From: Mycolicibacterium sp.
GTDB taxonomy: Bacteria; Actinomycetota; Actinomycetes; Mycobacteriales; Mycobacteriaceae
DNA length: 32,218 nt
Direction: 5' to 3'
Assembly: GCA_030666145.1 (NCBI GenBank)
Contig: DAOUYK010000007.1
Span: 1-32,218 of the forward strand
Shown here: positions 1-10,226 of the stretch, piece by piece
Numbering within the stretch: the first letter of the stretch is position 1
Layout of the letters: each line of letters opens with the position of its first letter
Made by a program: the position numbers and the translations under genes
The notes under the pieces: model-generated
Databases searched by the model: none
Seen by the model: only the letters and a program-made list of their open reading frames with translations
Told to the model about the DNA's origin: nothing

Positions 1-509
1 CCGGTGGCCAATGCCCGCTGAATCGTCACCGCTCTTGCCGAGTCACTGCACGCGACGACGGTTGCGGCGGGCTGCTCGGCCGCGATCTCGCTAGCCAGGT
101 TCGGTCCGGTAAGCACCGCAACCTGCGACGGATCGACACCGGTGACCTGCACAATGACTTGGCTCATCCGCATCAGCGTGTCCAGCTCAATGCCCTTGGC
201 CAGGCTCACCAGGCTTGCGCCGGCCTCGATTGAGTCCTTCCACTGAGTGAGATTGGCGCGCAGGGTCTGCGACGGCACTGTCAGCAGCACCGTGCAAGCG
301 CCGTCCAGGGCAGCGGTGTAGTCGCTGGTAGCGCGGATGGAATCGGGAAGCGGCACGTCGAGATACGCCGCGTTTCGATGGGTGCGGTTGATCTCGTCGG
401 CCAATTCGGGCCGGCGAGCCCACAGCCGGACGCTGTTGCCGGCATCTGCCAGCACTTTGGCCATCGCCGTCCCCCACGCCCCGGCACCCATCACCGCCGC
501 CTCAACCAC
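1..509 (-). CDS. gpsA: Glycerol-3-phosphate dehydrogenase [NAD(P)+], 5' part
   Basis: GpsA reduces dihydroxyacetone phosphate to sn-glycerol 3-phosphate for phospholipid synthesis in the cytoplasm. The reverse strand encodes the Rossmann fold with the dinucleotide motif VMGAGAWGT near the N-terminus, then [31 protein letters not shown] and GPNLASEIA, all typical of the family. The gene runs off the left edge, so about 169 of roughly 330 codons are present and the catalytic C-terminal domain is outside the window. The ORF track lacks it because no stop is included. I chose the GTG at 509 because a TACGCT -10 box lies exactly six bases upstream, which predicts a leaderless mRNA beginning at the GTG, and because it leaves five residues before the glycine motif. 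It is divergent from cofC, like the M. tuberculosis Rv2982c/Rv2983 pair. A slightly different start is possible. Confidence 0.9.
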   Translation of the reverse strand, partial: MVEAAVMGAGAWGTAMAKVLADAGNSVRLWARRPELADEINRTHRNAAYLDVPLPDSIRATSDYTAALDGACTVLLTVPSQTLRANLTQWKDSIEAGASLVSLAKGIELDTLMRMSQVIVQVTGVDPSQVAVLTGPNLASEIAAEQPAATVVACSDSARAVTIQRALAT

Positions 510-515
510 GGCTTC

Positions 516-521
516 AGCGTA
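516..521 (-). promoter_or_regulatory. -10 box of gpsA, predicted leaderless
   Basis: TACGCT on the reverse strand matches the mycobacterial TANNNT -10 consensus. Six bases separate it from the GTG of gpsA, so position +1 would be the first base of the start codon. No good -35 hexamer is seen, which is common in mycobacteria. The same TACGCTGA(A/G)GC string occurs before the FAH-family gene at 11002. Confidence 0.5.
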
Positions 522-522
522 G

Positions 523-1269
<747 letters not shown>

Positions 1270-1347
1270 TGTAGGAAAATGTGACAGGCCGATCCGTTGA
1301 CGCGACTCGGTGGCAGGAGCACCCACCGATAGGGAATCATCACAGAG

Positions 1348-3534
1348 ATGACCGAAGCCCCGACCCGACCCAACAGCTCGGAAACTTCGGAAACGGCGAC
1401 CGCCGCGCCGGTGCTCACAGGTCCTGACGATTCGGAACCCGAAGCGCCGCCGGCAGCGACTTCACCAACCGTCGATAACCCATTGCCTGATGACCGATAC
1501 CTCAATCGCGAGCTGAGCTGGCTCGACTTCAACGCCCGCGTGCTCGCGCTTTCGGCTGATCCGTCGCTGCCTCTGCTGGAACGCGCGAAATTCCTGGCGA
1601 TATTCGCCTCCAACCTCGACGAGTTCTACATGGTGCGCGTCGCTGGCCTCAAGCGGCGCGACGAGATGGGGTTATCGGTCCGGTCTGCTGACGGGCTATC
1701 GCCACGCGAGCAACTACGCCGGATCAGCGAACGTACCCAGCAGATCGCCAGCCGCCATGCGCACGTGTTCCTCGACTCGGTTAGGCCCGCGCTGGCCGAC
1801 CAGGGCGTCAGCATAGTGACGTGGGCCGAACTCGACGAGGCTGAACGGCAGCGGTTGTCGACGTATTTCCATGAGCAGGTATTCCCGGTTCTGACACCGT
1901 TGGCTGTCGACCCGGCACACCCGTTCCCGTTTGTCAGCGGGCTGGCCCTGAATCTGGCCATCACCGTCAAGCACCCCGACGACGGCGGCCAGCATTTCGC
2001 CCGAATCAAGGTGCCCGACAACGTCGACCGGTTCGTCGAGCTGTTCAGCCGCGAGGACTCGCCGAATCTTGTGCGCTTCCTTCCGATGGAGGAGTTGATC
2101 GCCGCGTTCCTGCCGGTGCTGTTCCCCGGTCTGGAGGTAGTCGAGCACCACGCGTTCCGGATCACCCGTAATGCTGACTTCGAGGTCGAGGAGGACCGCG
2201 ACGAGGACCTGCTGCAGGCACTCGAACGCGAATTGGCCCGTCGGCGCTTCGGTTCCCCGGTCAGGTTGGAGGTCTCCGGCGACATGACCGAAGGGATGCT
2301 CGAGCTGCTGTTGCGCGAGCTGGACGTCGCGCCGGGCGACGTCGTCGAAGTCCCTGGGTTGTTGGACCTCTCGGCGCTATGGCAGGTCTACGGTGTCGAT
2401 CGGCCGGCGCTGAAGGACCCACCATTCGTGCCTGCCACTCCGCCCGCATTCGGTGAACGTGAAACACCCAAGAGCATCTTCTCGACACTTCGCGACGGTG
2501 ATGTGCTGGTCCACCATCCGTACGACTCGTTCTCCACCACGGTGCAGCGCTTCATCGAGCAGGCTGCCGCTGATCCCAACGTGCTTGCAATCAAACAGAC
2601 TCTGTACCGCACCTCGGGTGACTCGCCGATCGTCGACGCGCTCATCGATGCTGCCGAAGCCGGCAAGCAAGTCGTTGCGCTCGTGGAAATCAAGGCCAGA
2701 TTCGACGAGCACGCCAACATCAAGTGGGCGCGCGCACTGGAACAGGCCGGCGTGCACGTGGTCTACGGACTGGTCGGGTTGAAGACACACTGCAAGACAT
2801 GTCTGGTGGTACGTCGAGAGGGTTCGATGATCCGTCGGTACTGCCATATCGGAACTGGCAACTACAACCCCAAGACAGCGCGATTGTACGAAGACATCGG
2901 CTTGCTGACGGCTGCCCCTGAAATCGGCGCCGACTTGACCGACCTCTTCAACTCGTTGACTGGATACTCCCGCAAGGAGTCCTACCGCAACCTCCTAGTC
3001 GCTCCGTATGGCGTGCGCAGGGGCATAGTCGAACGGATCGAACGAGAGATCGCTGCTACCCGCGACGGCGCCGAGGGCCGGATTCGGATGAAAGCCAACG
3101 CGTTGGTCGACGAGCAGGTCATCGATTCGCTTTACCGGGCATCGCAGGCGGGCGTGCATGTGGACGTGGTGGTGCGGGGAATCTGTGCGTTGCGCCCCGG
3201 CGCACCCGGCTTTTCGGAGAACATCAAGGTGCGCTCGATTCTGGGCCGATTCCTGGAGCATTCCCGGATTATCAGTTTCCGCGCCATCGACGAGTACTGG
3301 ATCGGCAGCGCCGACATGATGCATCGCAATCTCGACCGGCGTGTGGAGGTGATGGCACAGGTTGCTGATCCGCGACTGGCCGCACAATTGAATGCCGTGT
3401 TCGAATCGGCTACCGACCAGAAGACCCGTTGCTGGGAGCTCGGTGCCGACGGTCACTGGACGGCAGCGCCTCATGAGGGTCAAACCGTTCGCGACCACCA
3501 GATGTCGTTGATGGACGGCCATCGCCATCGGTAG
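1348..3534 (+). CDS. ppk1: Polyphosphate kinase 1
   Basis: PPK1 reversibly moves the terminal phosphate of ATP onto inorganic polyphosphate, which acts as an energy and phosphate store and a stress signal. The 728 residues are near the usual length for mycobacteria (about 740). Order of domains: a variable acidic, Pro-rich N-terminus (about 1-45), the N domain starting at [16 protein letters not shown], the head domain, and two C-terminal phospholipase-D-like domains. His481 in GLKTHCK matches the autophosphorylated His435 of the E. coli enzyme, and His500 in [19 protein letters not shown] lies the same 19 residues further on as E. coli His454. The end is intact. A short inverted repeat (TCGGTGG...CCACCGA, 1307-1329) lies in the leader. 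It is followed after 41 bases by mutT1, so the two are probably cotranscribed. Confidence 0.97.
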   Translation: MTEAPTRPNSSETSETATAAPVLTGPDDSEPEAPPAATSPTVDNPLPDDRYLNRELSWLDFNARVLALSADPSLPLLERAKFLAIFASNLDEFYMVRVAGLKRRDEMGLSVRSADGLSPREQLRRISERTQQIASRHAHVFLDSVRPALADQGVSIVTWAELDEAERQRLSTYFHEQVFPVLTPLAVDPAHPFPFVSGLALNLAITVKHPDDGGQHFARIKVPDNVDRFVELFSREDSPNLVRFLPMEELIAAFLPVLFPGLEVVEHHAFRITRNADFEVEEDRDEDLLQALERELARRRFGSPVRLEVSGDMTEGMLELLLRELDVAPGDVVEVPGLLDLSALWQVYGVDRPALKDPPFVPATPPAFGERETPKSIFSTLRDGDVLVHHPYDSFSTTVQRFIEQAAADPNVLAIKQTLYRTSGDSPIVDALIDAAEAGKQVVALVEIKARFDEHANIKWARALEQAGVHVVYGLVGLKTHCKTCLVVRREGSMIRRYCHIGTGNYNPKTARLYEDIGLLTAAPEIGADLTDLFNSLTGYSRKESYRNLLVAPYGVRRGIVERIEREIAATRDGAEGRIRMKANALVDEQVIDSLYRASQAGVHVDVVVRGICALRPGAPGFSENIKVRSILGRFLEHSRIISFRAIDEYWIGSADMMHRNLDRRVEVMAQVADPRLAAQLNAVFESATDQKTRCWELGADGHWTAAPHEGQTVRDHQMSLMDGHRHR

Positions 3535-3575
3535 ACGGGGCGCCTCCCTGGCCGCGATGATCGGTAGGAGTTGAG

Positions 3576-4505
3576 GTGCCGACACAGAACCCACCGGATC
3601 GGGCCCCGGTTAAGCAGCCGACGCCGGCCGCCGGTGCTGTGCTGTGGCGGCCTAGCGACCTCACGGGCACGCCGGAGATCGCCGTCATCCACCGTCCCCG
3701 CTATGACGACTGGTCATTACCCAAGGGCAAAGTCGATCCCGGTGAGACCGAACCGGTAACCGCCGTCCGTGAGGTCGAGGAGGAAACCGGCTTTCATACA
3801 CATCTTGGTCGCCGCCTGACGACGGTGAGTTACCCCGTCCATCAGGGCATCAAGACGGTGCGTTACTGGGCGGCTCGTTGTGTCAGTGGGCAGTTCAGCG
3901 CCAATGACGAGGTCGATGAGCTCCAATGGCTTCCTCCGGCCCAGGCAATCAGGGCGCTCACCTATCCGCACGACCGCAAAGTGCTGCGCCGGTTCTTGAA
4001 ATCACCTGCCAACACCCAGACGGTGATGATCGTGCGTCATGCCAGGGCGGGAAGCAAAGCCAGGTACAAAAGGGACGATCGAATGCGTCCCCTCGATAGT
4101 CACGGTCGGGCGCAGGCCGAGTCGCTTGTCGGGCAGCTTCTCTCATTCGGGGCGGGCGAACTGTATGCAGCTGACAGGACTCGGTGCCGGCAGACGTTAG
4201 ATCCGCTGGCCGAGGAGCTGGACAGGGTGATCCGAAATGAGCCTGAACTCACCGAGGAAGCGTACGCAGACAACCGTAAGGCCGCCCGCCAACGCATTCT
4301 CGAGATCGCAGCGACATCGGTGAACCCGGTGATCTGCACTCAGGGAAAGGTGATTCCCGACCTCATCGCATGGTGGTGTGAGCGCGACGGTGTCCGGCCC
4401 GACAAATCGCGCAACCGCAAGGGCAGCACGTGGGTCATGTCGCTTTCCGAGGGGCGGCTCATCGCCGCTGACCACATCGGCAGCCCGCTGGCCCCGAAGA
4501 AGTGA
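3576..4505 (+). CDS. mutT1: MutT1: Nudix hydrolase fused to a histidine phosphatase domain
   Basis: MutT1 removes oxidised nucleotides (8-oxo-dGTP and 8-oxo-GTP), and members also hydrolyse diadenosine polyphosphates. The Nudix box [22 protein letters not shown] spans about residues 51-72, and the phosphatase domain starts at [11 protein letters not shown] with the catalytic RH pair at 154-155. The end, [28 protein letters not shown], is typical of mycobacterial MutT1. Its 309 residues compare with about 317 in M. tuberculosis. The GTG start is supported by AGGAG at 3566-3570. The RHG motif of the superfamily reads RHA here, which I recall also in M. smegmatis MutT1, so I do not regard it as a defect. 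It follows ppk1 closely and ends at a strong terminator facing hupB. Confidence 0.95.
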   Translation: MPTQNPPDRAPVKQPTPAAGAVLWRPSDLTGTPEIAVIHRPRYDDWSLPKGKVDPGETEPVTAVREVEEETGFHTHLGRRLTTVSYPVHQGIKTVRYWAARCVSGQFSANDEVDELQWLPPAQAIRALTYPHDRKVLRRFLKSPANTQTVMIVRHARAGSKARYKRDDRMRPLDSHGRAQAESLVGQLLSFGAGELYAADRTRCRQTLDPLAEELDRVIRNEPELTEEAYADNRKAARQRILEIAATSVNPVICTQGKVIPDLIAWWCERDGVRPDKSRNRKGSTWVMSLSEGRLIAADHIGSPLAPKK

Positions 4506-4532
4506 TACCGCAATTAAATTCAAACTTCACGC

Positions 4533-4574
4533 ATAAACACGCCGCGGATCGTTTTCGATCCGCGGCGTGTTTAT
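4533..4574. terminator. Bidirectional terminator between mutT1 and hupB
   Basis: A perfect 19-base inverted repeat, ataaacacgccgcggatcg / cgatccgcggcgtgtttat, with a TTTT loop lies between the convergent mutT1 and hupB stops. The symmetry means it can fold in either transcript. There is no separate U tract, but the distal stem contains TGTTTAT, a form often seen in mycobacteria. Confidence 0.88.
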
Positions 4575-4582
4575 CGCGTTGA

Positions 4583-5356
4583 TTACTTGCGACCGCGTTT
4601 GGCCGGAGCCTTCTTGGCGGCCTTCTTAACCGCAGCCTTCTTGGCTACAGACTTCTTCACCGCAGCCTTCTTGGCGGCCTTCTTAACCGCAGCCTTCTTG
4701 GCTACAGTCTTCTTCGCCGCAGTCTTCTTGGCTACAGACTTCTTCACCGCAGCCTTCTTGACGGCAGTCTTCTTGGCTACAGACTTCTTCACTGCAGCCT
4801 TCTTGGCGGCCTTCTTGACTACAGCCTTCTTCGCCGCAGTCTTCTTCGCCGCAGTCTTCTTCGCCGCAGTCTTCTTCACCGCAGCCTTCTTGGCGGCCTT
4901 CTTGACTACAGCCTTCTTCATCGCAGTCTTCTTCGCCGCAGTCTTCTTCGCCGCGGCCTTCTTCGCCGCGGCCTTCTTCGCCGCGGCCTTCTTGACTGCA
5001 CTCTTCTTGGCGGCCTTACGACCGGTAACACCGGCCGTCATGCCGCGTTTCACAGCCGGACCATCGGATGGGAGTCGCTGTGCGCCAGAGACAACAGCCT
5101 TGAACTGAGCGCCTGGGCGAAACGCTGGCACGGAGGTCGGCTTGACCTTCACCGTCTCGCCGGTGCGCGGGTTGCGCGCCACTCGAGCGGCGCGACGACG
5201 CTGTTCAAAGACGCCGAAGCCGGTGATCGTGACACTCTCCCCCCGGTGAACCGCGCGTACGATGGTGTCAACGACATTCTCAACCGCCTCAGTCGCTTGC
5301 CGGCGATCCGAGCCCAATTTCTCCGTGAGTACGTCGATGAGCTCCGCTTTATTCAT
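4583..5356 (-). CDS. hupB: HU-type nucleoid protein with long Lys/Ala tail
   Basis: HupB (HLP, MDP1) is the main histone-like protein of mycobacteria; it compacts DNA and binds iron in M. tuberculosis. Residues 1-90 form the HU domain: [25 protein letters not shown], and the DNA-binding arm [15 protein letters not shown]. The remaining part is a basic tail of repeated AAKK, VKKA and AAKKT units ending KRGRK. The total of 257 residues exceeds the 214 I recall for M. tuberculosis, so the tail has gained repeat units. The track ORF begins 30 codons earlier, but ATG 5356 has GGAGG at good spacing and matches the family start. The 520-base forward ORF over the tail is only its antisense shadow. 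It is a monocistronic gene with its own promoter. Confidence 0.96.
   Translation of the reverse strand: MNKAELIDVLTEKLGSDRRQATEAVENVVDTIVRAVHRGESVTITGFGVFEQRRRAARVARNPRTGETVKVKPTSVPAFRPGAQFKAVVSGAQRLPSDGPAVKRGMTAGVTGRKAAKKSAVKKAAAKKAAAKKAAAKKTAAKKTAMKKAVVKKAAKKAAVKKTAAKKTAAKKTAAKKAVVKKAAKKAAVKKSVAKKTAVKKAAVKKSVAKKTAAKKTVAKKAAVKKAAKKAAVKKSVAKKAAVKKAAKKAPAKRGRK
4590..5030 (-). repeat. Degenerate codon repeats encoding the HupB tail
   Basis: The segment consists of imperfect repeats of gccttcttggcggccttctt, gcagtcttcttcgccgca and similar units on the forward strand. They encode AAKKAA, AVKKAA and SVAKKTA blocks of HupB. Longer duplications are visible, since blocks of the [12 protein letters not shown] type occur several times. 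Such DNA is prone to slippage, and the length of this tail is known to vary between mycobacteria. Confidence 0.85.
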
Positions 5357-5403
5357 GCAAAACCTCCGAATACCAGTGGTCCTCTTTGAACCGACTAAAC
5401 CAC

Positions 5404-5433
5404 ACGGTAAACCCATTGGCTGCTGATTTCCAA
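5404..5433 (-). promoter_or_regulatory. hupB: Candidate hupB promoter
   Basis: On the reverse strand TTGGAA (5428-5433) and TACCGT (5404-5409) are separated by 18 bases, a fair SigA-type promoter. Transcription would start near 5397 and leave a leader of about 40 bases carrying the GGAGG site. Neither hexamer is perfect. Confidence 0.45.
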
Positions 5434-5558
5434 GAGCCACGTGCAATTTCAGGCCAAGCTAGCCAAATATTTTCAATCCGCTTGCCGCCCTTGACGTCCT
5501 ACCGGGCGTCGCAAAAACCAGATCGGAGAGGGGCAATTTCAGCCGTTGACAAAGTTTT

Positions 5559-6152
5559 TCAGGCGGGCAAAGTACGCGGTTTCCAGTCCTGCCGGCGGCT
5601 CTCATACTCCTCGATCTGACCGAGTTTCCGCAGCGTAAGGCCTATATCGTCAAGCCCCTCAAGCAGCCGCCACGCAGTGTAGTCGTCAATGTTGAACGGC
5701 ACCACGACCGTTCCCGCGGAGACAGTCCGATCCTGAAGTTTCACAGCGATTTCCAGACCGGGCTGCTGCTCGATAAGTTTCCACAGCAGTTCCACGTCGT
5801 CCTGTGCCACTTCTGCCGCCAGCAGCCCCGCCTTACCGGAGTTGCCGCGGAAGATGTCGCCGAACCGGGAGGAGATCACCACTCGGAATCCGAAGTCCAT
5901 GAGCGCCCAGACCGCGTGTTCGCGCGAAGACCCGGTGCCGAAGTCAGGCCCGGCCACCAACACGGAGCCGTGGTCAAACGGCGCCTGATTGAGAACGAAC
6001 GATGGGTCGGTACACCATTGGGCGAACAAGCCGTCCTCGAAGCCCGTTCGGGTCACGCGCTTCAGATAGACCGCGGGAATGATCTGGTCGGTATCGACAT
6101 TGGAGCGGCGCAGCGGCACGCCGACTCCGGTGTGGGTGCAAAACGCTTCCAT
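5559..6152 (-). CDS. leuD: 3-isopropylmalate dehydratase, small subunit
   Basis: LeuD pairs with LeuC to isomerise 2-isopropylmalate to 3-isopropylmalate, the second step specific to leucine synthesis. The 197 residues match the family (198 in M. tuberculosis) and show [24 protein letters not shown] near the N-terminus and the swivel-domain motif [18 protein letters not shown], followed by [15 protein letters not shown]. The track starts at the GTG one codon earlier (6155). I chose ATG 6152, giving MEAF, because the AGGAG upstream is then six bases away. Nineteen bases separate it from the leuC stop, so the two are one operon. The next gene downstream, hupB, has its own promoter. Confidence 0.96.
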   Translation of the reverse strand: MEAFCTHTGVGVPLRRSNVDTDQIIPAVYLKRVTRTGFEDGLFAQWCTDPSFVLNQAPFDHGSVLVAGPDFGTGSSREHAVWALMDFGFRVVISSRFGDIFRGNSGKAGLLAAEVAQDDVELLWKLIEQQPGLEIAVKLQDRTVSAGTVVVPFNIDDYTAWRLLEGLDDIGLTLRKLGQIEEYESRRQDWKPRTLPA

Positions 6153-6171
6153 CACGGTCTCCTGTTGGGTA

Positions 6172-7629
6172 TCAGTGCTTGTTTCGGGTGGTCGTCACCA
6201 CTGGCAGGTCGGCTGGGGAGGCGAGCGTGCCGCGGACCGCGGTCGCGGCAGCAACCGCTGGCGACACCAGGTGCGTGCGTCCACCTTTGCCTTGCCTGCC
6301 CTCGAAATTTCGGTTGGACGTCGAGGCGCAGCGCTGGCCGGGCGAGAGCTGGTCGGGGTTCATGCCTAGGCACATCGAACAGCCGGCCAGCCGCCACTGT
6401 GCACCCGCCGCCGTGAAAATTTCGCCCAACCCCTCGGATTCCGCCTGAGCGCGCACCCGCATCGAGCCGGGCACGATCAGCATTCGGACGTCGGCGGACA
6501 CCTTGCGGCCACGCAGAACATCGGCGACTACCCGCAGGTCCTCGATTCGGCCGTTAGTGCAGGACCCGACGAATACGGTGTCAACCGATATCTCGCGCAT
6601 CGCGGTGCCGGCACTAAGGTCCATGTAGGCCAACGCTTTTTCGGCAGTCTGGCGCTCAGCATCATCGAACATCAAATCAGGGTCGGGGACCGAATCAGCC
6701 AATCGGACACCTTGACTCGGGTTGGTCCCCCACGTCACGAACGGGCTCAGCGCCGATGCGTCAATGTAGACCTCGGTGTCGAACTCGGCACCTTCGTCAC
6801 TACGCAGCAGGCTCCAGGCGGCGACGGCTGCATCCCAGCCTGCCCCCGTAGGGGCATGGGGCCGGCCACGAAGGAACTCCAACGTCGTCTCGTCGGGCGC
6901 GATCATTCCCGCGCGGGCGCCCGCTTCGATACTCATGTTGCAGATCGTCATGCGGCCCTCCATCGAGAGTGATTCGATGGCGCTGCCGCGGTATTCGATC
7001 ACATGCCCCTGGCCTCCGCCAGTACCGATCTTGGCGATTACGGCCAGTATGAGGTCTTTGGCAGTGACCCCCGCGGGAAGAACACCGTCGACATTCACGG
7101 CCATCGTCTTGAAGGGCCTCAAAGACAGTGTCTGGGTCGCCAGCACGTGTTCGACCTCTGAGGTGCCGATACCCATCGCGAGCGCACCGAATGCCCCGTG
7201 GGTAGAGGTGTGGCTGTCACCGCATACGACGGTCATGCCTGGTTGGGTTAACCCCAGCTGCGGGCCGATGATGTGCACTATGCCCTGCTCGATATCGCCC
7301 ATCGGGTGCAACCTGATGCCGAATTCTTCGCAGTTGCGGCGAAGCGTCTCTACCTGTGTTCGCGAGATCACATCAGCGATCGGCTTGTCGATGTCTGTCG
7401 TCGGCACGTTGTGATCTTCAGTGGCGATCGTGAGGTCTGGCCGATGGACGGGCCGGCCGGCCAGCCGCAATCCTTCGAACGCCTGCGGACTGGTTACCTC
7501 GTGGACGAGGTGCAAGTCGATGTAGATCAGATCCGGCTCACGCGAAGCCCCCTCGCCGGCCCCGGCGGCAACGACGTGCTCATTCCATACCTTCTCAGCA
7601 AGTGTGCGGGGATGGTTCGCGATAGCCAT
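6172..7629 (-). CDS. leuC: 3-isopropylmalate dehydratase, large subunit
   Basis: LeuC is the aconitase-like iron-sulfur subunit of isopropylmalate isomerase. The 485 residues are full length. The three cysteines that bind the 4Fe-4S cluster lie in [14 protein letters not shown] and in [46 protein letters not shown] is the conserved active-site stretch. It is the first gene of leuCD and is divergent from an IclR-type regulator with only 36 bases between the two start codons, so the promoters overlap and the regulator probably controls both. Confidence 0.97.
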   Translation of the reverse strand: MAIANHPRTLAEKVWNEHVVAAGAGEGASREPDLIYIDLHLVHEVTSPQAFEGLRLAGRPVHRPDLTIATEDHNVPTTDIDKPIADVISRTQVETLRRNCEEFGIRLHPMGDIEQGIVHIIGPQLGLTQPGMTVVCGDSHTSTHGAFGALAMGIGTSEVEHVLATQTLSLRPFKTMAVNVDGVLPAGVTAKDLILAVIAKIGTGGGQGHVIEYRGSAIESLSMEGRMTICNMSIEAGARAGMIAPDETTLEFLRGRPHAPTGAGWDAAVAAWSLLRSDEGAEFDTEVYIDASALSPFVTWGTNPSQGVRLADSVPDPDLMFDDAERQTAEKALAYMDLSAGTAMREISVDTVFVGSCTNGRIEDLRVVADVLRGRKVSADVRMLIVPGSMRVRAQAESEGLGEIFTAAGAQWRLAGCSMCLGMNPDQLSPGQRCASTSNRNFEGRQGKGGRTHLVSPAVAAATAVRGTLASPADLPVVTTTRNKH

Positions 7630-7665
7630 TTATCATCTCACATTCTGGGACGCTAGTATCTCCTT
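7630..7665. promoter_or_regulatory. Overlapping divergent promoters of leuCD and the IclR regulator
   Basis: The 36 bases between two start codons must hold both promoters or parts of them. TAGTAT at 7654-7659 (forward) stands six bases before the GTG of the regulator and predicts a leaderless transcript. On the reverse strand TAGCGT (7650-7655) also fits TANNNT and would give leuC a short leader; it overlaps the forward box by two bases. In Corynebacterium glutamicum LtbR binds the matching leuCD upstream region. I do not see a clear palindromic operator. Confidence 0.55.
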
Positions 7666-8367
7666 GTGAGACAGGATAGCGGTATCGGCGTACTGGACAA
7701 AGCCGTGGGAGTGCTGCACGCTGTGGCCCAGTCCCCGTGCCGCCTGGCGGATCTGTGCGAACGCACCGGCCTGCCGCGGGCCACCGCCCACCGGCTGGCC
7801 GTCGGGCTGGAGGTCCATCGGCTACTGGCCCGTGACAGCGACGGGCAATGGCGCCTCGGCCCTGCCGTCACCGAAATCGCCGGACGCATCCAAGATCCAC
7901 TACTTTCTTCCGGTGCCGCGGTGCTGCCGCGATTGCGGGAGCTCACCGGGGAGAGCGTCCAGCTGTACCGGCGCGAGGGCACCGCACGAATTTGCATCGC
8001 TGCCCTGGAACCGCCTGCCGGACTTCGCGATACGGTTCCCGTCGGAGCACGGCTACCGATGCACGCCGGGTCCGGGGCAAAAGTGCTGCTTGCCTACGCT
8101 GACACGGCAACCCAGCAGGCGGTGTTGCCGTCCGCGACGTTTACCGAAAGAACGCTGGCCGAAACACGTAAACGGGGTTGGGCGCAGAGCGCGGCCGAAC
8201 GTGAACCGGGCGTCGCCAGCGTGTCTGCACCGGTACGCGACGAGCGCGGCGCGGTAGTTGCGGCCGTGTCGGTCTCGGGCCCCATCGACCGGATGGGTCG
8301 GCGCCCAGGTGCGCGGTGGGCCGCAGATCTCGTAGCCGCCGCCGAGGCGCTGACCCGCCGGCTCTGA
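7666..8367 (+). CDS. ltbR: IclR-family regulator of leucine synthesis (LtbR/NdgR type)
   Basis: This is a 233-residue IclR-type transcription factor with an N-terminal winged helix-turn-helix (about residues 5-65: GVLDKAVGVLHAVAQ, LADLCERTGLPRATAHRLAVGLEVHRLL) and a C-terminal effector-binding domain (about 80-230, including YRREGTARICIAAL and VSAPVRDERGAVVAAVSVSGP). Its place beside leuCD and its size identify it as the orthologue of C. glutamicum LtbR and Streptomyces NdgR, which control leucine and related amino acid genes; M. tuberculosis Rv2989 is the local equivalent. The symbol rests on that synteny. The GTG start follows a -10 box at the exact spacing for a leaderless mRNA. The gene converges with tRNA-Glu. 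Confidence 0.9.
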   Translation: MRQDSGIGVLDKAVGVLHAVAQSPCRLADLCERTGLPRATAHRLAVGLEVHRLLARDSDGQWRLGPAVTEIAGRIQDPLLSSGAAVLPRLRELTGESVQLYRREGTARICIAALEPPAGLRDTVPVGARLPMHAGSGAKVLLAYADTATQQAVLPSATFTERTLAETRKRGWAQSAAEREPGVASVSAPVRDERGAVVAAVSVSGPIDRMGRRPGARWAADLVAAAEALTRRL

Positions 8368-8417
8368 GGGCTGGGTGAGCCGGGTTGGATGCCAGATTTG
8401 ATCTTGCGACCGGGTGG

Positions 8418-8490
8418 TACCCCCGATGGGATTCGAACCCACGCTACCGCCGTGAGAGGGCGGCGTCCTAGGCCGCTAGACGACGGGGGC
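8418..8490 (-). tRNA. tRNA-Glu (anticodon CTC)
   Basis: The reverse strand folds as a full cloverleaf. The acceptor stem is GCCCCCG with CGGGGGT (one G-U pair), the anticodon stem is CCGCC/GGCGG with loop CTCTCAC, so the anticodon is CTC (8454-8456), and the T arm contains GGTTCGAATCC. A CCA end is encoded (8415-8417). It lies downstream of gltX and tRNA-Gln on the same strand. Confidence 0.96.
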
Positions 8491-8554
8491 CAGAACTATT
8501 TCCGGGTGGCCAGCATAACTCAGGCAAGAATGCTGACCTAATCACCGGCGTTGG

Positions 8555-8626
8555 CTGGGGTACCAGGACTCGAACCTAGAATGGCGGTACCAGAAACCGC
8601 TGTGTTGCCAATTACACCATACCCCA
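8555..8626 (-). tRNA. tRNA-Gln (anticodon CTG)
   Basis: The acceptor stem is TGGGGTA with TACCCCA, the anticodon stem GCGGT/ACCGC encloses TTCTGGT, giving anticodon CTG (8591-8593), and the T arm has GGTTCGAGTCC. CCA is encoded after the discriminator G (8552-8554). In mycobacteria this tRNA is first charged with glutamate by GltX and then amidated by GatCAB, both of which are encoded in this window. Confidence 0.96.
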
Positions 8627-8744
8627 TTGGCCGCTGTAACCGCTGTTCACAAGCCATTTATCGACCCGACGGAGCGCGGCTGGGCCGCACCGTTGCTTCT
8701 GATGGGCCGACGTGCACAGTATCAAAGTTTTGACGCTGTTTCTC

Positions 8745-10226
8745 TCACGCCTCCGTGGCTGTGGCCGCCGCACGCTCGCGGCCGACCCGAAGCCGGTCCA
8801 GGCTTCGGTCGCGACCGAGCAGTTCCAATGACTCGAAAAGCGGCGGACTCACCGACGAGCCCGTAGCAGCTACTCGGACAGGACCGAATGCCTTGCGGGG
8901 TTTGAGCTCGAGTCCGTCCACCAGTGCGGCTTTGAGCGCCTCTTCGATCGCCCCCGTCGTCCAGTGTTCGACCCCTTCGAGCGCGGTCACTGCAGCGCTG
9001 AGCACAGGCGCGGCTTCGGGGCGCAGCTCCTTGGCCACTGCCCTCTCGTCGAGCACGAATGCCGGATCGTCGAGGAAATTAAGCAGACTCCAAGCGTCGG
9101 CGAGCACCACGATTCGGGTTTGCACCAGCCTCGCCGCCTCGGCGAACTGTTCGTCGTCCAGACCGGTGTCATATCCGCGAGCGGCGAAGAACGTCTCCAG
9201 CCGCGAGACGAAATCGTCGCCGGTGAGCCGACGAATGTGCTCGGCGTTGATTGCATCGGCCTTCTTCTGATCAAAGCGCGCTGGATTCGAATTGACGTCT
9301 ACCACATCGAAGGCGGCGACCATCTCATCGAGGGTGAATACGTCGTGATCGTCGGCGATGCCCCAACCCAGCAGCGCCAGGTAGTTCAGCAGACCCTCGG
9401 GAATGAAGCCGCGGTCACGATGCAGGAACAAGTTTGACTGCACATCACGTTTGGAGAGCTTTTTGTTGCCGTCGCCGAGAACGCTTGGCAAGTGAGCGAA
9501 TTGGGGCACCTGTTCGGCCACCCCAATTCGGATGAGGGCCTGGTACAGCGCGATCTGGCGCGGGGTCGACGGCATGATGTCCTCACCGCGCAGTACATGG
9601 GTGATCTTCATCAGTGTGTCGTCGACCGGATTAACCAAGGTGTACAACGGATCTCCGCTGCTGCGGGTCAAGGCGCAGTCCGGCACCGAGCCCGCGGGAT
9701 AGGTCGTCTCACCGCGAACCAAGTCCAGCCAGGACAGATCGGCGTCCGGCATCCGGAGGCGCAGCAACGGTTTTCGACCCTCGCTCTGAAAAACAGCTCG
9801 CTGCTGCTGAGTCAGATCGCGGTCGAAGTTGTCATAACCGAGTTTCGGGTCGCGGCCCGCGGCGAGGTGCCGGGCCTGAACCTCTTCGGCGGTTGAGTAC
9901 GCCTCGTAGGCCTCGCCCGCCGCGACAAGCTGGTCGAGCACTTCACGATAGATCGGAGACCGCTGCGACTGCCGATAGGGCTCATGCGGTCCGCCGACCT
10001 CGGGGCCTTCATCCCAATCCAACCCCAACCAGCGCAGCGCTTCAAGGATCGCGGCATAGCTATCTGCGCTATCGCGCTGGGCATCGGTGTCTTCGATGCG
10101 AAAGACGAACGTGCCACCGGTGTGCCGGGCATAGGCCCAGTTGAACAGCGCGGTACGCACCATACCGACGTGCGGTGTGCCGGTCGGAGAAGGACAGAAC
10201 CTGACGCGTACATTTCGGTTGGTCAC
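8745..10226 (-). CDS. gltX: Glutamyl-tRNA synthetase (non-discriminating)
   Basis: GltX attaches glutamate to tRNA-Glu. Because mycobacteria lack GlnRS, the enzyme is expected also to mischarge tRNA-Gln. The 493 residues carry the class I signature [25 protein letters not shown] (the HIGH-like motif is PHVG), [10 protein letters not shown], and the KMSKS-like motif KKLSKRD in the middle, with an alpha-helical anticodon-binding domain at the C-terminus. It starts with GTG in a GTGA overlap with the stop of the upstream FAH-family gene, so translation of the two is coupled. Two of its tRNA substrates lie directly downstream on the same strand. Confidence 0.96.
   Translation of the reverse strand: MTNRNVRVRFCPSPTGTPHVGMVRTALFNWAYARHTGGTFVFRIEDTDAQRDSADSYAAILEALRWLGLDWDEGPEVGGPHEPYRQSQRSPIYREVLDQLVAAGEAYEAYSTAEEVQARHLAAGRDPKLGYDNFDRDLTQQQRAVFQSEGRKPLLRLRMPDADLSWLDLVRGETTYPAGSVPDCALTRSSGDPLYTLVNPVDDTLMKITHVLRGEDIMPSTPRQIALYQALIRIGVAEQVPQFAHLPSVLGDGNKKLSKRDVQSNLFLHRDRGFIPEGLLNYLALLGWGIADDHDVFTLDEMVAAFDVVDVNSNPARFDQKKADAINAEHIRRLTGDDFVSRLETFFAARGYDTGLDDEQFAEAARLVQTRIVVLADAWSLLNFLDDPAFVLDERAVAKELRPEAAPVLSAAVTALEGVEHWTTGAIEEALKAALVDGLELKPRKAFGPVRVAATGSSVSPPLFESLELLGRDRSLDRLRVGRERAAATATEA

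Noticed and set aside
4587-5108. Forward ORF rich in Phe/Leu/Ala that looks like a membrane protein
   Set aside because: It is the complement of the Lys/Ala repeats of HupB; repeats on one strand always give such a hydrophobic shadow.
8627-8744. Possible tRNA promoter between gltX and tRNA-Gln
   Set aside because: AT-rich bits such as GATACT and GATAAAT occur, but no convincing -35/-10 pair could be placed.
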